A stretch of 64,000 nucleotides of DNA from Psychrobacter pygoscelis (GCF_004335015.1 NZ_RQRU01000003.1:1-64000), one strand, 5' to 3'. Shown: positions 42,863-52,535, numbered from the stretch's first letter. Made by a program: numbers and translations. Notes: generated by a model from the sequence alone, not told the origin.

Positions 42863-42967
42863 ATGAGAAAAATAAATAAGCAATTAATGCGACATTCTGT
42901 GTCGTGTTGATGATGATTTTTGTGACATCTTATCTATTTTAGGTTGTAATTTGTAGGTAGAAAGCTT
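42863..42967 (+). pseudogene. Possible decayed lipoprotein leader
   Basis: AGGG then ATG at 42863 opens MRKINKQLMRHSVSC and stops at 42908. In other frames the next codons read VVLMMIF and then DILSILGCNL, a hydrophobic core and lipobox-like end. Two small indels would join them into a lipoprotein signal. It lies just before an orphan gene lacking a clear signal. Confidence 0.25.
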
Positions 42968-43006
42968 ACGCTAAATCGACTGATACTTTGACTTATAAGA
43001 GTAAAT

Positions 43007-43630
43007 ATGGAACCGACTTCAATTACTGCAGTGACCTTAGCGTCTATATTATCGTCACTTTCAGCAAGTGATGCCCCAGTAAGTAAATCTGTCATTAGTA
43101 CTCATATTAGTCCTGCTATTGCAGGTCAATGGGAGATTGAACTTGATAATGCAGCAGCATTTTCTGACGCTGCTAGTGCCATGATTGGCGCTACCGAGCC
43201 TCAAGCTAGTCTCTCAAGCCTCCGTGATACACAGCCGCTTGAATCTGGCGTTATTGAGCGCGATAAGGTGGCAGCTAATGAGTCTTTATTACAAGCTCAG
43301 ACATCAACAACAAATTCTGATCTACAAAGTACTGCTCAGAAGGTTTGTCGTGAGCGCTATAATTTTGGAGCAGACAATAATGTCTGGGCTGTTAGTGGCG
43401 ACGAGTGGACTTATGGTAAGTACTTAGTGACTCATCCAGAGCAGGGGTTGCCGATTATTGCTATCAAGACTATTTATGATAATAATGAGGTGGACTGCTC
43501 GGGCAATCAGATCGATCAGACGGGTGAGGCGATTGTTGCTTATCTTAATCATCAAGGCAATCAGATGCAGTGGTGCGCGGATACTGAAGGCGAAGAATGC
43601 TTTATGACCTTTCATCGTATCTTACCGTAG
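43007..43630 (+). CDS. Hypothetical cysteine-containing protein
   Basis: 207 residues, AAGAG 6 nt before ATG. Residues 1-35 are weakly hydrophobic and do not form a standard signal peptide. Residues ~30-105 are Ala/Ser-rich and low in complexity. The C-terminal ~100 residues have four cysteines (KVCRERY, VDCSGN, WCADTEGEEC) and a DNNVWAVSGDEWTYGKYLV segment, resembling small exported domains. No family recognised. Compare the possible broken leader just upstream. Confidence 0.6.
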   Translation: MEPTSITAVTLASILSSLSASDAPVSKSVISTHISPAIAGQWEIELDNAAAFSDAASAMIGATEPQASLSSLRDTQPLESGVIERDKVAANESLLQAQTSTTNSDLQSTAQKVCRERYNFGADNNVWAVSGDEWTYGKYLVTHPEQGLPIIAIKTIYDNNEVDCSGNQIDQTGEAIVAYLNHQGNQMQWCADTEGEECFMTFHRILP

Positions 43631-43800
43631 GCGTGGCCTATAAAAGACGATATTGGTAGCTACAATAAATCTAGTATAGAGCCATTCACCTTCCTTTGAA
43701 CAGTCTTCTGTTTGAAAACAGTAGGTTTAATTTCTGGTTGTAGGTGAGTTAGGAATACGTTGATTAGATATACCACGGCTAATACTAGTTTAAAGCGCAT

Positions 43801-43835
43801 AAAAAAGCCCTTTTTTAAATTTAAAAAAGGGCTTT
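43801..43835 (-). terminator. Intrinsic terminator of accBC
   Basis: Perfect palindrome AAAGCCCTTTTTTAAA / TTTAAAAAAGGGCTTT, followed on the minus strand by three more T. Confidence 0.85.
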
Positions 43836-43862
43836 GCTTATTGTGGGATAAGAGTAGTGAAT

Positions 43863-45236
43863 TTAAGCTTTTTCCGTAGAGGGCGGGTTCTCAGATTTTT
43901 TGGTAAGCAGCTTATCTTCTAGGTAATGAATGTTTTGTGCCTCGGTGGTAAAGGCTGGATCAGCGAGAATAACGTCGCGATGCAGCGCAATATTGGTCTT
44001 GATGCCAGATATAATCAACTCGTCTAAGGCATGAAGCGTCTTTGCCACGGCTTGCTGACGCGTTTGACCATAGCAAATCAGCTTACCAATCAGAGAGTCA
44101 TAAAATGTCGGAATCTCATAGCCTGGGTAAAGGTGCGAGTCAAAGCGAACTCCAGCTCCGTTGGGCGTAAATAATTGATCGACTGTTCCCGGACAAGGCA
44201 CAAAGGTAGCCGGATCTTCAGCATTAATCCGGCACTCAATGGCATGACCGTGAGCGACAATTTCGTTCTGACGGTAGGACAGACCATAGCCTGCTGCAAT
44301 CTTTAGCTGCTCAACCACGACATCGATGCCAGTGATCATCTCAGTGACGGGGTGCTCTACTTGGACTCGAGTGTTCATTTCAATAAAGAAGAACTCTCCA
44401 TCCTCATACAAAAACTCAAACGTGCCAGCACCGCGATAGTTGATAGCTTCACAAGCCTTGACACAAGCCATTAGCGTAGGCTCGCGAACATCATCAGGAA
44501 TATCAGGCGCAGGGGCTTCTTCAAGTACCTTTTGATGACGGCGCTGCAATGAGCAATCGCGGTCATAGAGATGGATAGCATTACCATTGCCATCACCAAG
44601 TACTTGAACCTCGACATGACGTGGGTTTTTTAGATAACGCTCCATATAGACGGTATCATCACCAAACCAAAGCTCCGCCTCTTGCTTGGCTGCTTGTACC
44701 TGACTAATGAGCTGATCAAAATGCTCTACGATACGCATCCCACGGCCACCGCCGCCTGACGCTGCTTTAATCAATAGTGGAAAGCCGATATTGCGTGCTT
44801 GCTCTTCAGCATTGTGTAGGTTGACAGTACCTACTGATCCAGGAACGGTAGGAACGCCTGCTTTTTTCATCGCATGAATGGCAGAGACCTTGTTGCCCAT
44901 CAAGCGAATATGATCAGCATGCGGTCCTACAAAGGTAAGACCTGCCTCTTCTACCTGCTCAGCGAACTCAGCATTCTCTGACAAAAAGCCATATCCTGGA
45001 TGGATAGCATCAGCGCCAGTAATCTCGGCTGCTGTTAACAAGGTATTGATATTAAGGTAGCTTTGATTAGCATTAGGCTTACCAATACAAACAGCTTCAT
45101 CGACGAAGCGCAAATGCATTAGATTTTCATCTGCTGTTGAGTAGACGCCTACGGTTTGAATGCCTAGCTGCTTACAGGCCCGAACAATGCGAAGGGCAAT
45201 CTCCCCTCTATTGGCTATCAGCAGTTTTTTTATCAT
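43863..45236 (-). CDS. accC: Acetyl-CoA carboxylase biotin carboxylase subunit
   Basis: 457 residues. ATP-dependent carboxylation of biotin on AccB, first step of fatty acid synthesis. N-terminal [22 protein letters not shown]-grasp glycine loop [13 protein letters not shown] and the catalytic [20 protein letters not shown] are present. The length is usual. Second gene of accB-accC; 65 bp after accB. Confidence 0.97.
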   Translation of the reverse strand: MIKKLLIANRGEIALRIVRACKQLGIQTVGVYSTADENLMHLRFVDEAVCIGKPNANQSYLNINTLLTAAEITGADAIHPGYGFLSENAEFAEQVEEAGLTFVGPHADHIRLMGNKVSAIHAMKKAGVPTVPGSVGTVNLHNAEEQARNIGFPLLIKAASGGGGRGMRIVEHFDQLISQVQAAKQEAELWFGDDTVYMERYLKNPRHVEVQVLGDGNGNAIHLYDRDCSLQRRHQKVLEEAPAPDIPDDVREPTLMACVKACEAINYRGAGTFEFLYEDGEFFFIEMNTRVQVEHPVTEMITGIDVVVEQLKIAAGYGLSYRQNEIVAHGHAIECRINAEDPATFVPCPGTVDQLFTPNGAGVRFDSHLYPGYEIPTFYDSLIGKLICYGQTRQQAVAKTLHALDELIISGIKTNIALHRDVILADPAFTTEAQNIHYLEDKLLTKKSENPPSTEKA

Positions 45237-45301
45237 GCGAACATCCTGTATTAACTTTATCCTAGTAGAATGGTAATTGGGTAATGGAGCATTAGGATAA
45301 T

Positions 45302-45733
45302 TTAAGCTTTGTAGCGAATAATAGGTTGACCAAATTGAACAACGTCTGAGTTATCGACCAGTATTTCGTCAATCACCCCGCTTTGGGTTGCTTCAAGAGG
45401 GTTCATAATTTTCATCGCTTCAATGATACCTAAGGTATCACCGGCTTGAACTTTTTGGCCGACTTTGACAAAAGGTGGGTCATTGGGACTAGGGGCGCTA
45501 TAAAACACACCGACCATAGGGGCAATCTCGACGCTGCCAGGATTAGTAGGGCTGGTTTTTACCTCAGGGCCACCAGCCGGTAGGGCACTGGCTTGTGCGG
45601 CCATCATCGTCGGTGCAGGCGTGTCGTAATGGCGGGTGAGACTAATGCTCTCCTTGCCACTACTTACCTCAAGGTTGACCAACTCATTTTCTTCCATAAG
45701 CGCAATTAGGGTGCGAATTTTTTCAATGTCCAT
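45302..45733 (-). CDS. accB: Biotin carboxyl carrier protein of acetyl-CoA carboxylase
   Basis: 143 residues. The C-terminal lipoyl/biotinyl domain holds the biotinylated Lys108 in [14 protein letters not shown]-terminal [23 protein letters not shown] and a flexible Pro/Ala/Thr linker follow the family pattern. First gene of the accBC operon. Confidence 0.97.
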   Translation of the reverse strand: MDIEKIRTLIALMEENELVNLEVSSGKESISLTRHYDTPAPTMMAAQASALPAGGPEVKTSPTNPGSVEIAPMVGVFYSAPSPNDPPFVKVGQKVQAGDTLGIIEAMKIMNPLEATQSGVIDEILVDNSDVVQFGQPIIRYKA

Positions 45734-46266
45734 AATTAGGTAGGTGCCTTGTGCCTGATAATGAAAATTACAATAGGAAACAAATCCTAAGCTATTTTAT
45801 TTGTGGCGTGCGTATTAATTTTAATGCAGATAATTTACTGCGGCGCACGAGTGTAACAAAATATTTATTACGTAGACGTTAATGATACCTATTTTTAGCA
45901 AAATGAGCAATCGATGTACAGGTGTACACTTATTATTTTTGTTAATTACTTTGCCTAGCTTAAAAATCTTTTTAAAAATTGCTTTAGGATTGACATTTAT
46001 AGCAAGTCCACGATAAAAGCAATATAGCGGTACTGGGATGAATTTTTTGCAGTCTCTGTCGGCGCGGCGCGCTTGCAGCAAGCCAAAAAAGTTTATACCA
46101 GCTGCGCATCATACTACGATGACTCTAGTTTATTTAGACTCGACTATATTGTAAGGTTAGTTATTAAACAGTGGCGACACAGTGACCCGCTGGCATTAAC
46201 GGGTATTTTTGAGTACCGCCACCGAGGAGGATTTAAATCACTAATCTCTACCTTGTCTGGATCATT
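45734..46266. other. Intergenic region with foldback repeat B
   Basis: About 530 bp: accB promoter region (45740-45990, AT-rich) and repeat copy B (45998-46148). No gene recognised. Confidence 0.5.
45998..46148 (+). repeat. Dispersed foldback repeat (copy B, best preserved)
   Basis: About 151 bp. Left arm ACTGGGATGAATTTTTTG and right arm CCAAAAAAGTTTATACCAG are nearly complementary, with a GC-rich centre (TGTCGGCGCGGCGCGCTTGC) and a right tail GATGACTCTAGTTTATTTAG. Matches copies A, C, D and E. Confidence 0.8.
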
Positions 46267-47670
46267 CTAGTCTGCTCCAGCGATTGGTCTATCGAGGGTA
46301 TAGAGACCGAAGCGCTCATTAATGCGCCGTTGTTGATGACGTAATCTTAAGCTAAGCAGTAGCGCTGATAGAAATAGTCCGGCGACCAATGCCATCCAAA
46401 AGCCCTGTGCACCGATATCGGTAAAGCGGACGAGATAAGTCCCTAAGGGCAGTGCCACCAGCCAATAACAAAATAAGGTAATCCACATCGGCACCGTAGT
46501 GTCCTGCAATCCGCGTAAGATACCAGCAACATTCACCTGCCAACCATCGAATAGCTGATAGGCAAGGGCAAAGATAAGCAGATGAATCGCTTGGGCTTGT
46601 ACCACCGGATTGTCAGTAAACAACGCTGCAAGATTGGGACGGAAGAACCAAACCATAACCATCGCTACGATAGCGATAAGTATGGTCCAAATTAGCCCCG
46701 TTGCTTGGACATGACGTAGGGCAGTGAAGTTCTTTTCACCGAATCTATTAGACACCATGATGGTTAATGCCATAGCAAGCGACATCGGCACCATAAATAG
46801 CTGAGAGGTGACAGCTAAGGCAACTTGGTGTGACGCGACGGCAATCTCACCAAGCGGACTAATAACCAACGAGGCTAAGCTAAAAAGACTGGCTTCAAAG
46901 AATATCGAGATACCAATAGGAATGCCTAACTTTAAGAGCTTTTTGATTTGCGCTCGGTTGGGGCTAGCGAAGCTATAGAAAAATCGAGTACTGGCAATGG
47001 CCTTTTGGCGAGAATAGTGGGTATAAGTGCCTAGCAATAATACATTAATCCACAGTACCAGTGCGGTAGCAACGCCGCAACCTGCGCCGCCCATCTCGGG
47101 CATACCGAATAATCCATGGATGAAGATATAGTTCAGAGGTATGTCGACCAATAGCCCTACTATACTGATAATAGTGACTGGCTCAGGTCTTCCTAGGGCT
47201 TCGCAGTAGCTGCGCAGCACTGCATAAGCCGCGATCGCAGGGAAGCCAAAAGACACACCGTGAAGATACAAGCTGGCTTTAGGAATAATATTGGCCGGTA
47301 CGCCCATTAGCGGTAGTACATTGGGCATTAAATTCACCACAATAAAGCCTATCACACCTAGAACTAAGGCGGCCCAAAGCGACTGCTGAGTAATATGCGG
47401 CACGTGATGGGTATTATCCTGCCCGACGGCTTCGCCAATGAGTGGTGTCGTCGCAATCAGAATGCCGGTAGCGAGTAAGAATAAAGGCAGCCAGATACCC
47501 GAACCAATAGACACGGCGGCCAAATCAAGTGCTGATACTTGACCGGCCATAATGGCATCGACCACGCCTAAAGCCGCTTGGCTAAATTGGGTAATCAATA
47601 TGGGCAGTACCAGCACCCAAAGGCGACGACTGTGCTGAGTAAACTGGGTTAGATTAAAATCCGTGAGCAT
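46267..47670 (-). CDS. MATE-family multidrug efflux transporter
   Basis: 467 residues from ATG 47670 and 12 transmembrane segments in two halves. QFSQAALGVVDAIMAGQVSALDLAAVSIG is the typical first helix pair; GIPIGISIFFEASLFSLASLVISPLGEIAVASHQVA opens the second half. NorM-type members are Na+ or H+ antiporters for cationic drugs. A longer reading frame extends to 47769, but the terminator of the preceding gene lies inside that extension, so the shorter start is preferred. Confidence 0.88.
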   Translation of the reverse strand: MLTDFNLTQFTQHSRRLWVLVLPILITQFSQAALGVVDAIMAGQVSALDLAAVSIGSGIWLPLFLLATGILIATTPLIGEAVGQDNTHHVPHITQQSLWAALVLGVIGFIVVNLMPNVLPLMGVPANIIPKASLYLHGVSFGFPAIAAYAVLRSYCEALGRPEPVTIISIVGLLVDIPLNYIFIHGLFGMPEMGGAGCGVATALVLWINVLLLGTYTHYSRQKAIASTRFFYSFASPNRAQIKKLLKLGIPIGISIFFEASLFSLASLVISPLGEIAVASHQVALAVTSQLFMVPMSLAMALTIMVSNRFGEKNFTALRHVQATGLIWTILIAIVAMVMVWFFRPNLAALFTDNPVVQAQAIHLLIFALAYQLFDGWQVNVAGILRGLQDTTVPMWITLFCYWLVALPLGTYLVRFTDIGAQGFWMALVAGLFLSALLLSLRLRHQQRRINERFGLYTLDRPIAGAD

Positions 47671-47699
47671 AAATAAACCATTCAAAACGTCGAAAATAA

Positions 47700-47740
47700 C
47701 AATAAAACAACCTGCCAATCTATATCTAGAGAGGCAGGTT
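47700..47740 (-). terminator. Terminator of the 47.8 kb lipoprotein gene
   Basis: On the minus strand AACCTGCC / GGCAGGTT (8 bp) with a 16-nt loop, followed by GTTTTATT. Confidence 0.75.
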
Positions 47741-47793
47741 AAATAGTAACTAAGTGCTAATATCTCCAAGCTATCATTGGGTTAGTCATGCCA

Positions 47794-48810
47794 TTAGAGC
47801 GTTTGCGGTAAATCGATAATAACAGCCTGATAACCAATAAGGTCGTTATCTTGATTAAAGGCCTGAACGACGAAGGCATAGTTAGTCGGTGTGTCGGTTA
47901 TAACTGGTGCAAACTGACTTGTACCATCGGTAAAGACTTGATTGCGCTCGTAGCCATTTGCGCCTGCTTCAGCTTTGTTAACATTAATTTGGCTTACTAA
48001 CACGCTAGTGGCATTGGCTGGATTGTCCCACGTCAGTCGCGATTGGCTGCCATTGCCTACTATGTCGAGATTAAGCTGACCGCGCTTATAATCTAGAGGA
48101 TAGGTGACAAAGTTTGAGCGTTTACTTAAGGTATAAGTCACGTCACAGCCCTCATTACCTGAGGATAGCTGCGTACGACCAAGGCCATCTTGGTACTCAA
48201 AGCTACCGCTCCAAGGGCTACCAGTAGCAGCTTTATCAAAGCTACCACTGAAGGTCGATGATAGATTAGGCGTTTCAATACCTAAGTCCCTAACGTACTT
48301 CACATCCAAAAACTTCAAAGAATCAAGGCTGCCGGATAACTGACCCACGATCGCTTTATCTACTTTGACCGCACCGCCAGTGCCTAGCGTTCGGTTTTCT
48401 TGACAAGGCTGCTGCTGATAACTGATTCGGCCGTCGACACTACCTGCGGCATCTTTACTAATATCAAAGTAGATTGCACCGATATCGATATCTGCTGCAT
48501 CACCATCGTCAAGCTCGACGAAATGACCTGCGTATAGCCCGCCTTTACCACCTTCGGGGGTGATTTTGTCCAAGAATTTATCAAGACTTTCTTCAGATAA
48601 GGATACAGACTCTAAGACTTTAGCCATACGTTTTTCTTCTGGCGACAGCTTGGCTTTGATACGCTCATAATCAGCGGTAACTTGCTTGGCAAAATGCTCA
48701 TACTCTTTTTTTACCTTGTCGCTATCACTGCCACCGCAGGCACTAAGCGCTAAGGTTACGAATACAGCCATTGAGCTTACAGCTAAGACAGAGCGGTTAT
48801 GATTTAGCAT
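47794..48810 (-). CDS. Lipoprotein of unknown function
   Basis: 338 residues. Signal ends in LSAC GGSDSD (lipobox). Residues ~35-85 form a charged helical segment (VKKEYEHFAKQVTADYERIKAKLSPEEKRMAKVLES). Residues ~90-235 contain a Gly/Asp-rich beta-like domain with two separated cysteines (QQPCQEN, EGCDV). The end (residues ~245-335) resembles a fibronectin-like fold (RLTWDNPANATSVLVSQINV ... YAFVVQAFNQDNDLIGYQAV). No known family. Minus-strand single gene. Confidence 0.75.
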   Translation of the reverse strand: MLNHNRSVLAVSSMAVFVTLALSACGGSDSDKVKKEYEHFAKQVTADYERIKAKLSPEEKRMAKVLESVSLSEESLDKFLDKITPEGGKGGLYAGHFVELDDGDAADIDIGAIYFDISKDAAGSVDGRISYQQQPCQENRTLGTGGAVKVDKAIVGQLSGSLDSLKFLDVKYVRDLGIETPNLSSTFSGSFDKAATGSPWSGSFEYQDGLGRTQLSSGNEGCDVTYTLSKRSNFVTYPLDYKRGQLNLDIVGNGSQSRLTWDNPANATSVLVSQINVNKAEAGANGYERNQVFTDGTSQFAPVITDTPTNYAFVVQAFNQDNDLIGYQAVIIDLPQTL

Positions 48811-49194
48811 ATAAAGTATCCTTTTTATCTTACCATTTGCAGCGACTTAGTAATGGCAGTGGCTTATATAAGCTGCGCGCCTAAGTCGAATGGTAATTGA
48901 GTAGAGTATGCTCCAAAGACGATATAAGATGGAGTATAGTTAAGTGATGTGATTGATTTATGAAATAGAGTTATTATTTTTAATTCACTTAGGGGTAATA
49001 AGAGCGCCCTTATATTGGCGGCTACTATTATAGCACTGGCCAGTATATTCGGCTAATGCTTCGCTTTAACAGATTACTTATGCGTTATTTTAGCAATAAT
49101 CTGTTAATTATTAAGGATTGAACAATCAGCTACAGATACTAGCCGTTACCTACCAGTTTAGAACCCTAAGTAGTGATTGTACAGCAGCGGCAGA
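48811..49194. other. Intergenic region, no recognised feature
   Basis: About 380 bp of AT-rich sequence between two minus-strand genes; the lipoprotein promoter should lie here. Nothing else supported. Confidence 0.4.
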
Positions 49195-49695
49195 CTATAT
49201 TAGGTCGGCATCTGCAGCTGCTGTCATAATAGCTTGCCAGTGTCTGGCCTCTAACGGCAGTACTGTCAATTGCTCACAGCCTTTTCGTAGTAGTAAACAA
49301 TCCTCTAGTGCCGGAATATCTTTGAGTGTGGACAATGGCAGTATGTCAGCAAATGCATACGAAAAAGCCACATCGACGACATACCAGCGCGGCTTGTCTT
49401 GCAGGGCTCTAGGGTCGTAATGTCTACTTTCAGGGTGAAATTGGGTCGGATCAGGGTAGCCTGCTCGCGTGACCGTCACCACGCCTGCAACACCTGAGGG
49501 CTTAGCGCTCGAGTGATAAAATAGTACCTGATCCCCCACTTGCATATCGTCACGCATAAAGTTGCGGGCGCGGTAGTTTCGCACACCTTCCCACATGTCA
49601 CTGCCTTTTTGTTGCAAGTCACCAATGCTGAAACACTTTGGGTTGGATTTTATGAGCCAATGTTTATTGGTATTACTGGTAGCTGTTATGGTCAT
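49195..49695 (-). CDS. EVE-domain protein
   Basis: 166 residues, a single EVE (PUA-like) domain: HWLIKSNPKCFSIGDLQQ, DMWEGVRNYRARNFMRDDMQVGDQVLFYHS, GVAGVVTVTRAGYPDPTQF, then WYVVDVAFSYAFADILPLSTLK. EVE domains bind modified bases in DNA or RNA. The conserved Trp in W-E-G-V-R-N-Y is present. Function in bacteria is not settled. Divergent from hemW. Confidence 0.92.
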   Translation of the reverse strand: MTITATSNTNKHWLIKSNPKCFSIGDLQQKGSDMWEGVRNYRARNFMRDDMQVGDQVLFYHSSAKPSGVAGVVTVTRAGYPDPTQFHPESRHYDPRALQDKPRWYVVDVAFSYAFADILPLSTLKDIPALEDCLLLRKGCEQLTVLPLEARHWQAIMTAAADADLI

Positions 49696-49914
49696 TTTAG
49701 CAAAAGCTCCTTAAGTCAAAGCTATTTAATACAGCGCTGGGTTGAATAATGGGGCAGACCCACCATAATATCGCTTAACCGCATAAACTGCGGCTTGTGT
49801 CTAATTTCTAGCAATAAATTCTATTACAATCTGCTCCTAGATGAATAGTCAGCGCTTTTCTTTACTGACACTAATCGTTATCCTAATCATATTTTTGAGG
49901 TACGCCGTTTTATT

Positions 49915-51195
49915 ATGTTGTTATCTGTTACCTCCATTCCGCTTGCCTTATATATTCATATTCCTTGGTGCGTACGTAAATGCCCTTATTGCGATTTTAA
50001 CTCTCATGAGCTTAGCACTACTGGGGATCATGCAGCGCTCTACCGTACTTACGTCGATGCGCTATTAGCAGATGCATCGGCTCAAGCCCCATGGCTTCAG
50101 GGTCGGCAGATACGCTCGGTGTTTATCGGTGGTGGCACGCCTTCGCTATTACCCATCAATGAGTATCAGCGATTGTTTAACGGACTGCGGATGAGATTGC
50201 CATTTGCAGGGGACTGCGAGATAACGATGGAGGCCAATCCTGGTACCTTAGAGTATGCGCCTTTTTCACAATATCTCGATGTCGGTATTAATAGACTGTC
50301 TATAGGGGTGCAAAGTTTTGCCGCCGAGCAGCTACATAAGCTTGGTCGTATTCATGACCCCGAACAGGCGAAGACAGCAATCACTCAAGCGCGAAACGCG
50401 GGATTTAAGCGGGTTAACGTAGATATTATGCATGGTCTACCTCAGCAGACAAGCTATCAGGCTTTGAATGATATTCAGCAAGCCCACGATGCTGGCGCGA
50501 CGCACCTATCCTGGTATCAGCTAACCGTCGAGCCTAATACGGTCTTTTATCGTGATACTCCGCTGCTGCCCGATGATGATACATTAGCGGATATTGAAGA
50601 GGCAGGACAACAAAAGCTGCTGAGACTTGGTTATCAGCGTTATGAAGTATCCGCCTGGGTCGGGCCGCATGATAAGCCATGTCAACATAATTTGAATTAT
50701 TGGCAGTTTGGGGATTATTTAGCCATTGGTGCAGGCGCGCACGGTAAAATTAGCTTGGACGCTGCTAAAAATAGTGATTTTATAAGTGGTAAAGTTATAG
50801 ATGGTCTAGCGACTCAGGATAATAGCAGTCAAATTGCTAGATTCAGTAAATCGCGCTTACCCAAAGACTATCTAGATCAAACCAAATGGCACTCTTGGCA
50901 ATCTGAATCATTAGTAACTAAAGAAAAGACAGCCAATAACTGGCCTAAAACGGTTGGCTTTGAATATATTGCAAAAGATCAGCTGCCTGCTGAATTTATG
51001 CTCAATGCTTTAAGGCTTGATGCTGGGGTCTCTTGGCAGACATTCACGCAGCATACTGGATTAGCGCGACAGGCTATCACTCATCAAGTATCTCGATTAA
51101 TTGAGCAAGGGCTACTTGCGGATAACCCTGAGCGTCTGGTGACGACTGATAAAGGTCGCCGCTATCTGAACCAAGTCCTATATGCTTTTATCTAA
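49915..51195 (+). CDS. hemW: Radical SAM haem chaperone HemW
   Basis: 426 residues. The radical SAM cluster motif C-x3-C-x2-C is C19, C23, C26 (HIPWCVRKCPYC), followed by FIGGGTPSLL and MEANPGT. The C-terminal HemN domain includes PAEFMLNALRLDAGVSW. HemW transfers haem to acceptor proteins and lacks the coproporphyrinogen oxidase activity of HemN. A loop of ~60 residues (about 285-345) seems expanded relative to E. coli. Start ATG 49915 is uncertain by a few codons. Confidence 0.93.
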   Translation: MLLSVTSIPLALYIHIPWCVRKCPYCDFNSHELSTTGDHAALYRTYVDALLADASAQAPWLQGRQIRSVFIGGGTPSLLPINEYQRLFNGLRMRLPFAGDCEITMEANPGTLEYAPFSQYLDVGINRLSIGVQSFAAEQLHKLGRIHDPEQAKTAITQARNAGFKRVNVDIMHGLPQQTSYQALNDIQQAHDAGATHLSWYQLTVEPNTVFYRDTPLLPDDDTLADIEEAGQQKLLRLGYQRYEVSAWVGPHDKPCQHNLNYWQFGDYLAIGAGAHGKISLDAAKNSDFISGKVIDGLATQDNSSQIARFSKSRLPKDYLDQTKWHSWQSESLVTKEKTANNWPKTVGFEYIAKDQLPAEFMLNALRLDAGVSWQTFTQHTGLARQAITHQVSRLIEQGLLADNPERLVTTDKGRRYLNQVLYAFI

Positions 51196-51288
51196 TGTTC
51201 CGAGCGACAGACCGTCTAAGGTGCTTCTAATTTATAATTACTGGCTTAAAACTACTGTTGATATGAATGGCATTACTTATCATTAAAT

Positions 51289-51336
51289 TTTAGCATTAAA
51301 AAAACCCACCAGAAGATGGGTTTTTTTAATGCTAAA
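51289..51336. terminator. Bidirectional terminator between hemW and the entericidin-like gene
   Basis: A perfect 20-bp stem (arms at 51289-51308 and 51317-51336) with an 8-nt loop CCAGAAGA contains T runs on either strand, so it serves the two convergent genes. Confidence 0.9.
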
Positions 51337-51445
51337 TCTTTCTAACGATAACCTAACTGACTTAGTTGTCTTTACAATCTCTTAGCTTGGAAAATGACTA
51401 GCAGACTTAAAGACAAGCGTAAGTAAGGATAGGCTGTTATCTAAT

Positions 51446-51586
51446 TTAGATTTTGTTTTCAACTTTTTGAGCGCTGTCAGTTACTTTCTCGCCAGCATGC
51501 GATACGTCTTGACCTAGGCCTTTGAAAGTGTTGCAACCAGTAAGAACAAACATAGCCGCTAAAGATGCGATGATAACTTTTTTCAT
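51446..51586 (-). CDS. Entericidin-like small lipoprotein
   Basis: 46 residues. Signal MKKVIIASLAAMFVLTGC ends in a clear LTGC lipobox. The mature part of 29 residues, NTFKGLGQDVSHAGEKVTDS..., matches the entericidin A/B pattern (CNTxxGxGxDxxxxGexi). GAGG ribosome site 8-9 nt before the ATG. In E. coli entericidin A/B form an antidote and toxin pair; here only one copy is present, and it may be a general envelope lipoprotein. It is below common gene-length cut-offs. Confidence 0.88.
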   Translation of the reverse strand: MKKVIIASLAAMFVLTGCNTFKGLGQDVSHAGEKVTDSAQKVENKI

Positions 51587-51959
51587 AATAACAACCTCTA
51601 TTTAAGTAAAAATAACCGTTACTTTGGTACTTTATTTAACCAAAGTAAAAGCACTCTTGAAAGGCGCTTGCAATAGCCAAGTAAAATATGAGTAATTATC
51701 TGTCTGGCTAAACAATGAGACTATCAAAATTAAGGCAAACAGAAAAAACAACCCTTACAAATGACTAAAGTCCGCGTTCTCATTTGAGTTATCATAGTGA
51801 AATGAAAAAAAGATGCCCAGTATCAAAATGTAATTATCGCCATAAAACTGTAACATATTTTTTCAATAGGTCAGTCTTATTGAACCTTGTTCTATGGCAC
51901 CTGTCTGAAATAACGAGTAAACATTTAGTAAATCATTGAATAAACTGTAAGAGCCATTT
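51587..51959. other. Intergenic region, no recognised feature
   Basis: About 370 bp between the divergent entericidin-like gene and trmL. Promoters are expected, but none is clear. No repeat copy seen. Confidence 0.4.
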
Positions 51960-52511
51960 ATGACCATTCATATCGTATTAGTCCATCCTAAAATTCCTAA
52001 CAATACTGGTAGTATCATTCGTTTATGTGCGAATACTGGGGCGCAGCTGCACTTAGTTGAGCCATTAGGGTTTGACTTAGAAGATAAAAAGTTACGCCGC
52101 GCTGGTCTTGATTACCATGAATATGCGCGAATGAAGGTGCATAAAACTTGGGAGGACGCCAAGCTGGCTTTGCAAGCGGCAGATTGTAGGCGCATGGTTG
52201 CTCTAACCACCAAACTTAGTCAGCCTTTTTATGATTATGACTTTATGGCAAGCAGGCAAGCTGATAGTCCGGTTGCTGAACATTTTGCTTTGGTGTTTGG
52301 TTCAGAGACAGCTGGCTTGCCTGAGGATATTCGTCAGGATATTGGCGCTGATAACTGGCTGCGACTGCCTATGCTGCCAGAGTCGCGCAGTTTAAACTTG
52401 GCCAATAGTGTGTCGATCTGTCTTTATGAAGTGTGGCGACAGCAAGGTTTTTTTGGAGATGAAGGTCAGAGCACTGGCTATGATAACCTAGTGCCTTTTA
52501 GTCCAAAGTAA
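51960..52511 (+). CDS. trmL: tRNA (cytidine/uridine-34-2'-O-)-methyltransferase TrmL
   Basis: 183 residues, SPOUT methyltransferase. Characteristic elements: VLVHPKIPNNTGSIIRLCANTGAQLHLVEPLGFDL, the LVFGSETAGLP loop and the knot MLPESRSLNLANSVSICLYEVWRQ. It methylates the 2'-O of wobble residue 34 in tRNA-Leu. Convergent with tusE, only 24 bp apart and no terminator between. Confidence 0.95.
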   Translation: MTIHIVLVHPKIPNNTGSIIRLCANTGAQLHLVEPLGFDLEDKKLRRAGLDYHEYARMKVHKTWEDAKLALQAADCRRMVALTTKLSQPFYDYDFMASRQADSPVAEHFALVFGSETAGLPEDIRQDIGADNWLRLPMLPESRSLNLANSVSICLYEVWRQQGFFGDEGQSTGYDNLVPFSPK

Positions 52512-52535
52512 GCAAGTAGTCCAAAATAAGCAGGG

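Noticed and set aside
46073..46270. Open frame of 65 codons across repeat B
   Set aside because: It overlaps the repeat and runs into AT-rich spacer with no ribosome site; not a gene.
47671..47769. Longer start of the MATE transporter (MEILALSYY...)
   Set aside because: The terminator of the preceding lipoprotein gene lies inside this extension, and family members begin near MLTDFNLTQF.
49118..49420. 100-residue open frame on the plus strand
   Set aside because: It is antisense to the EVE-domain gene and has no coding features of its own.
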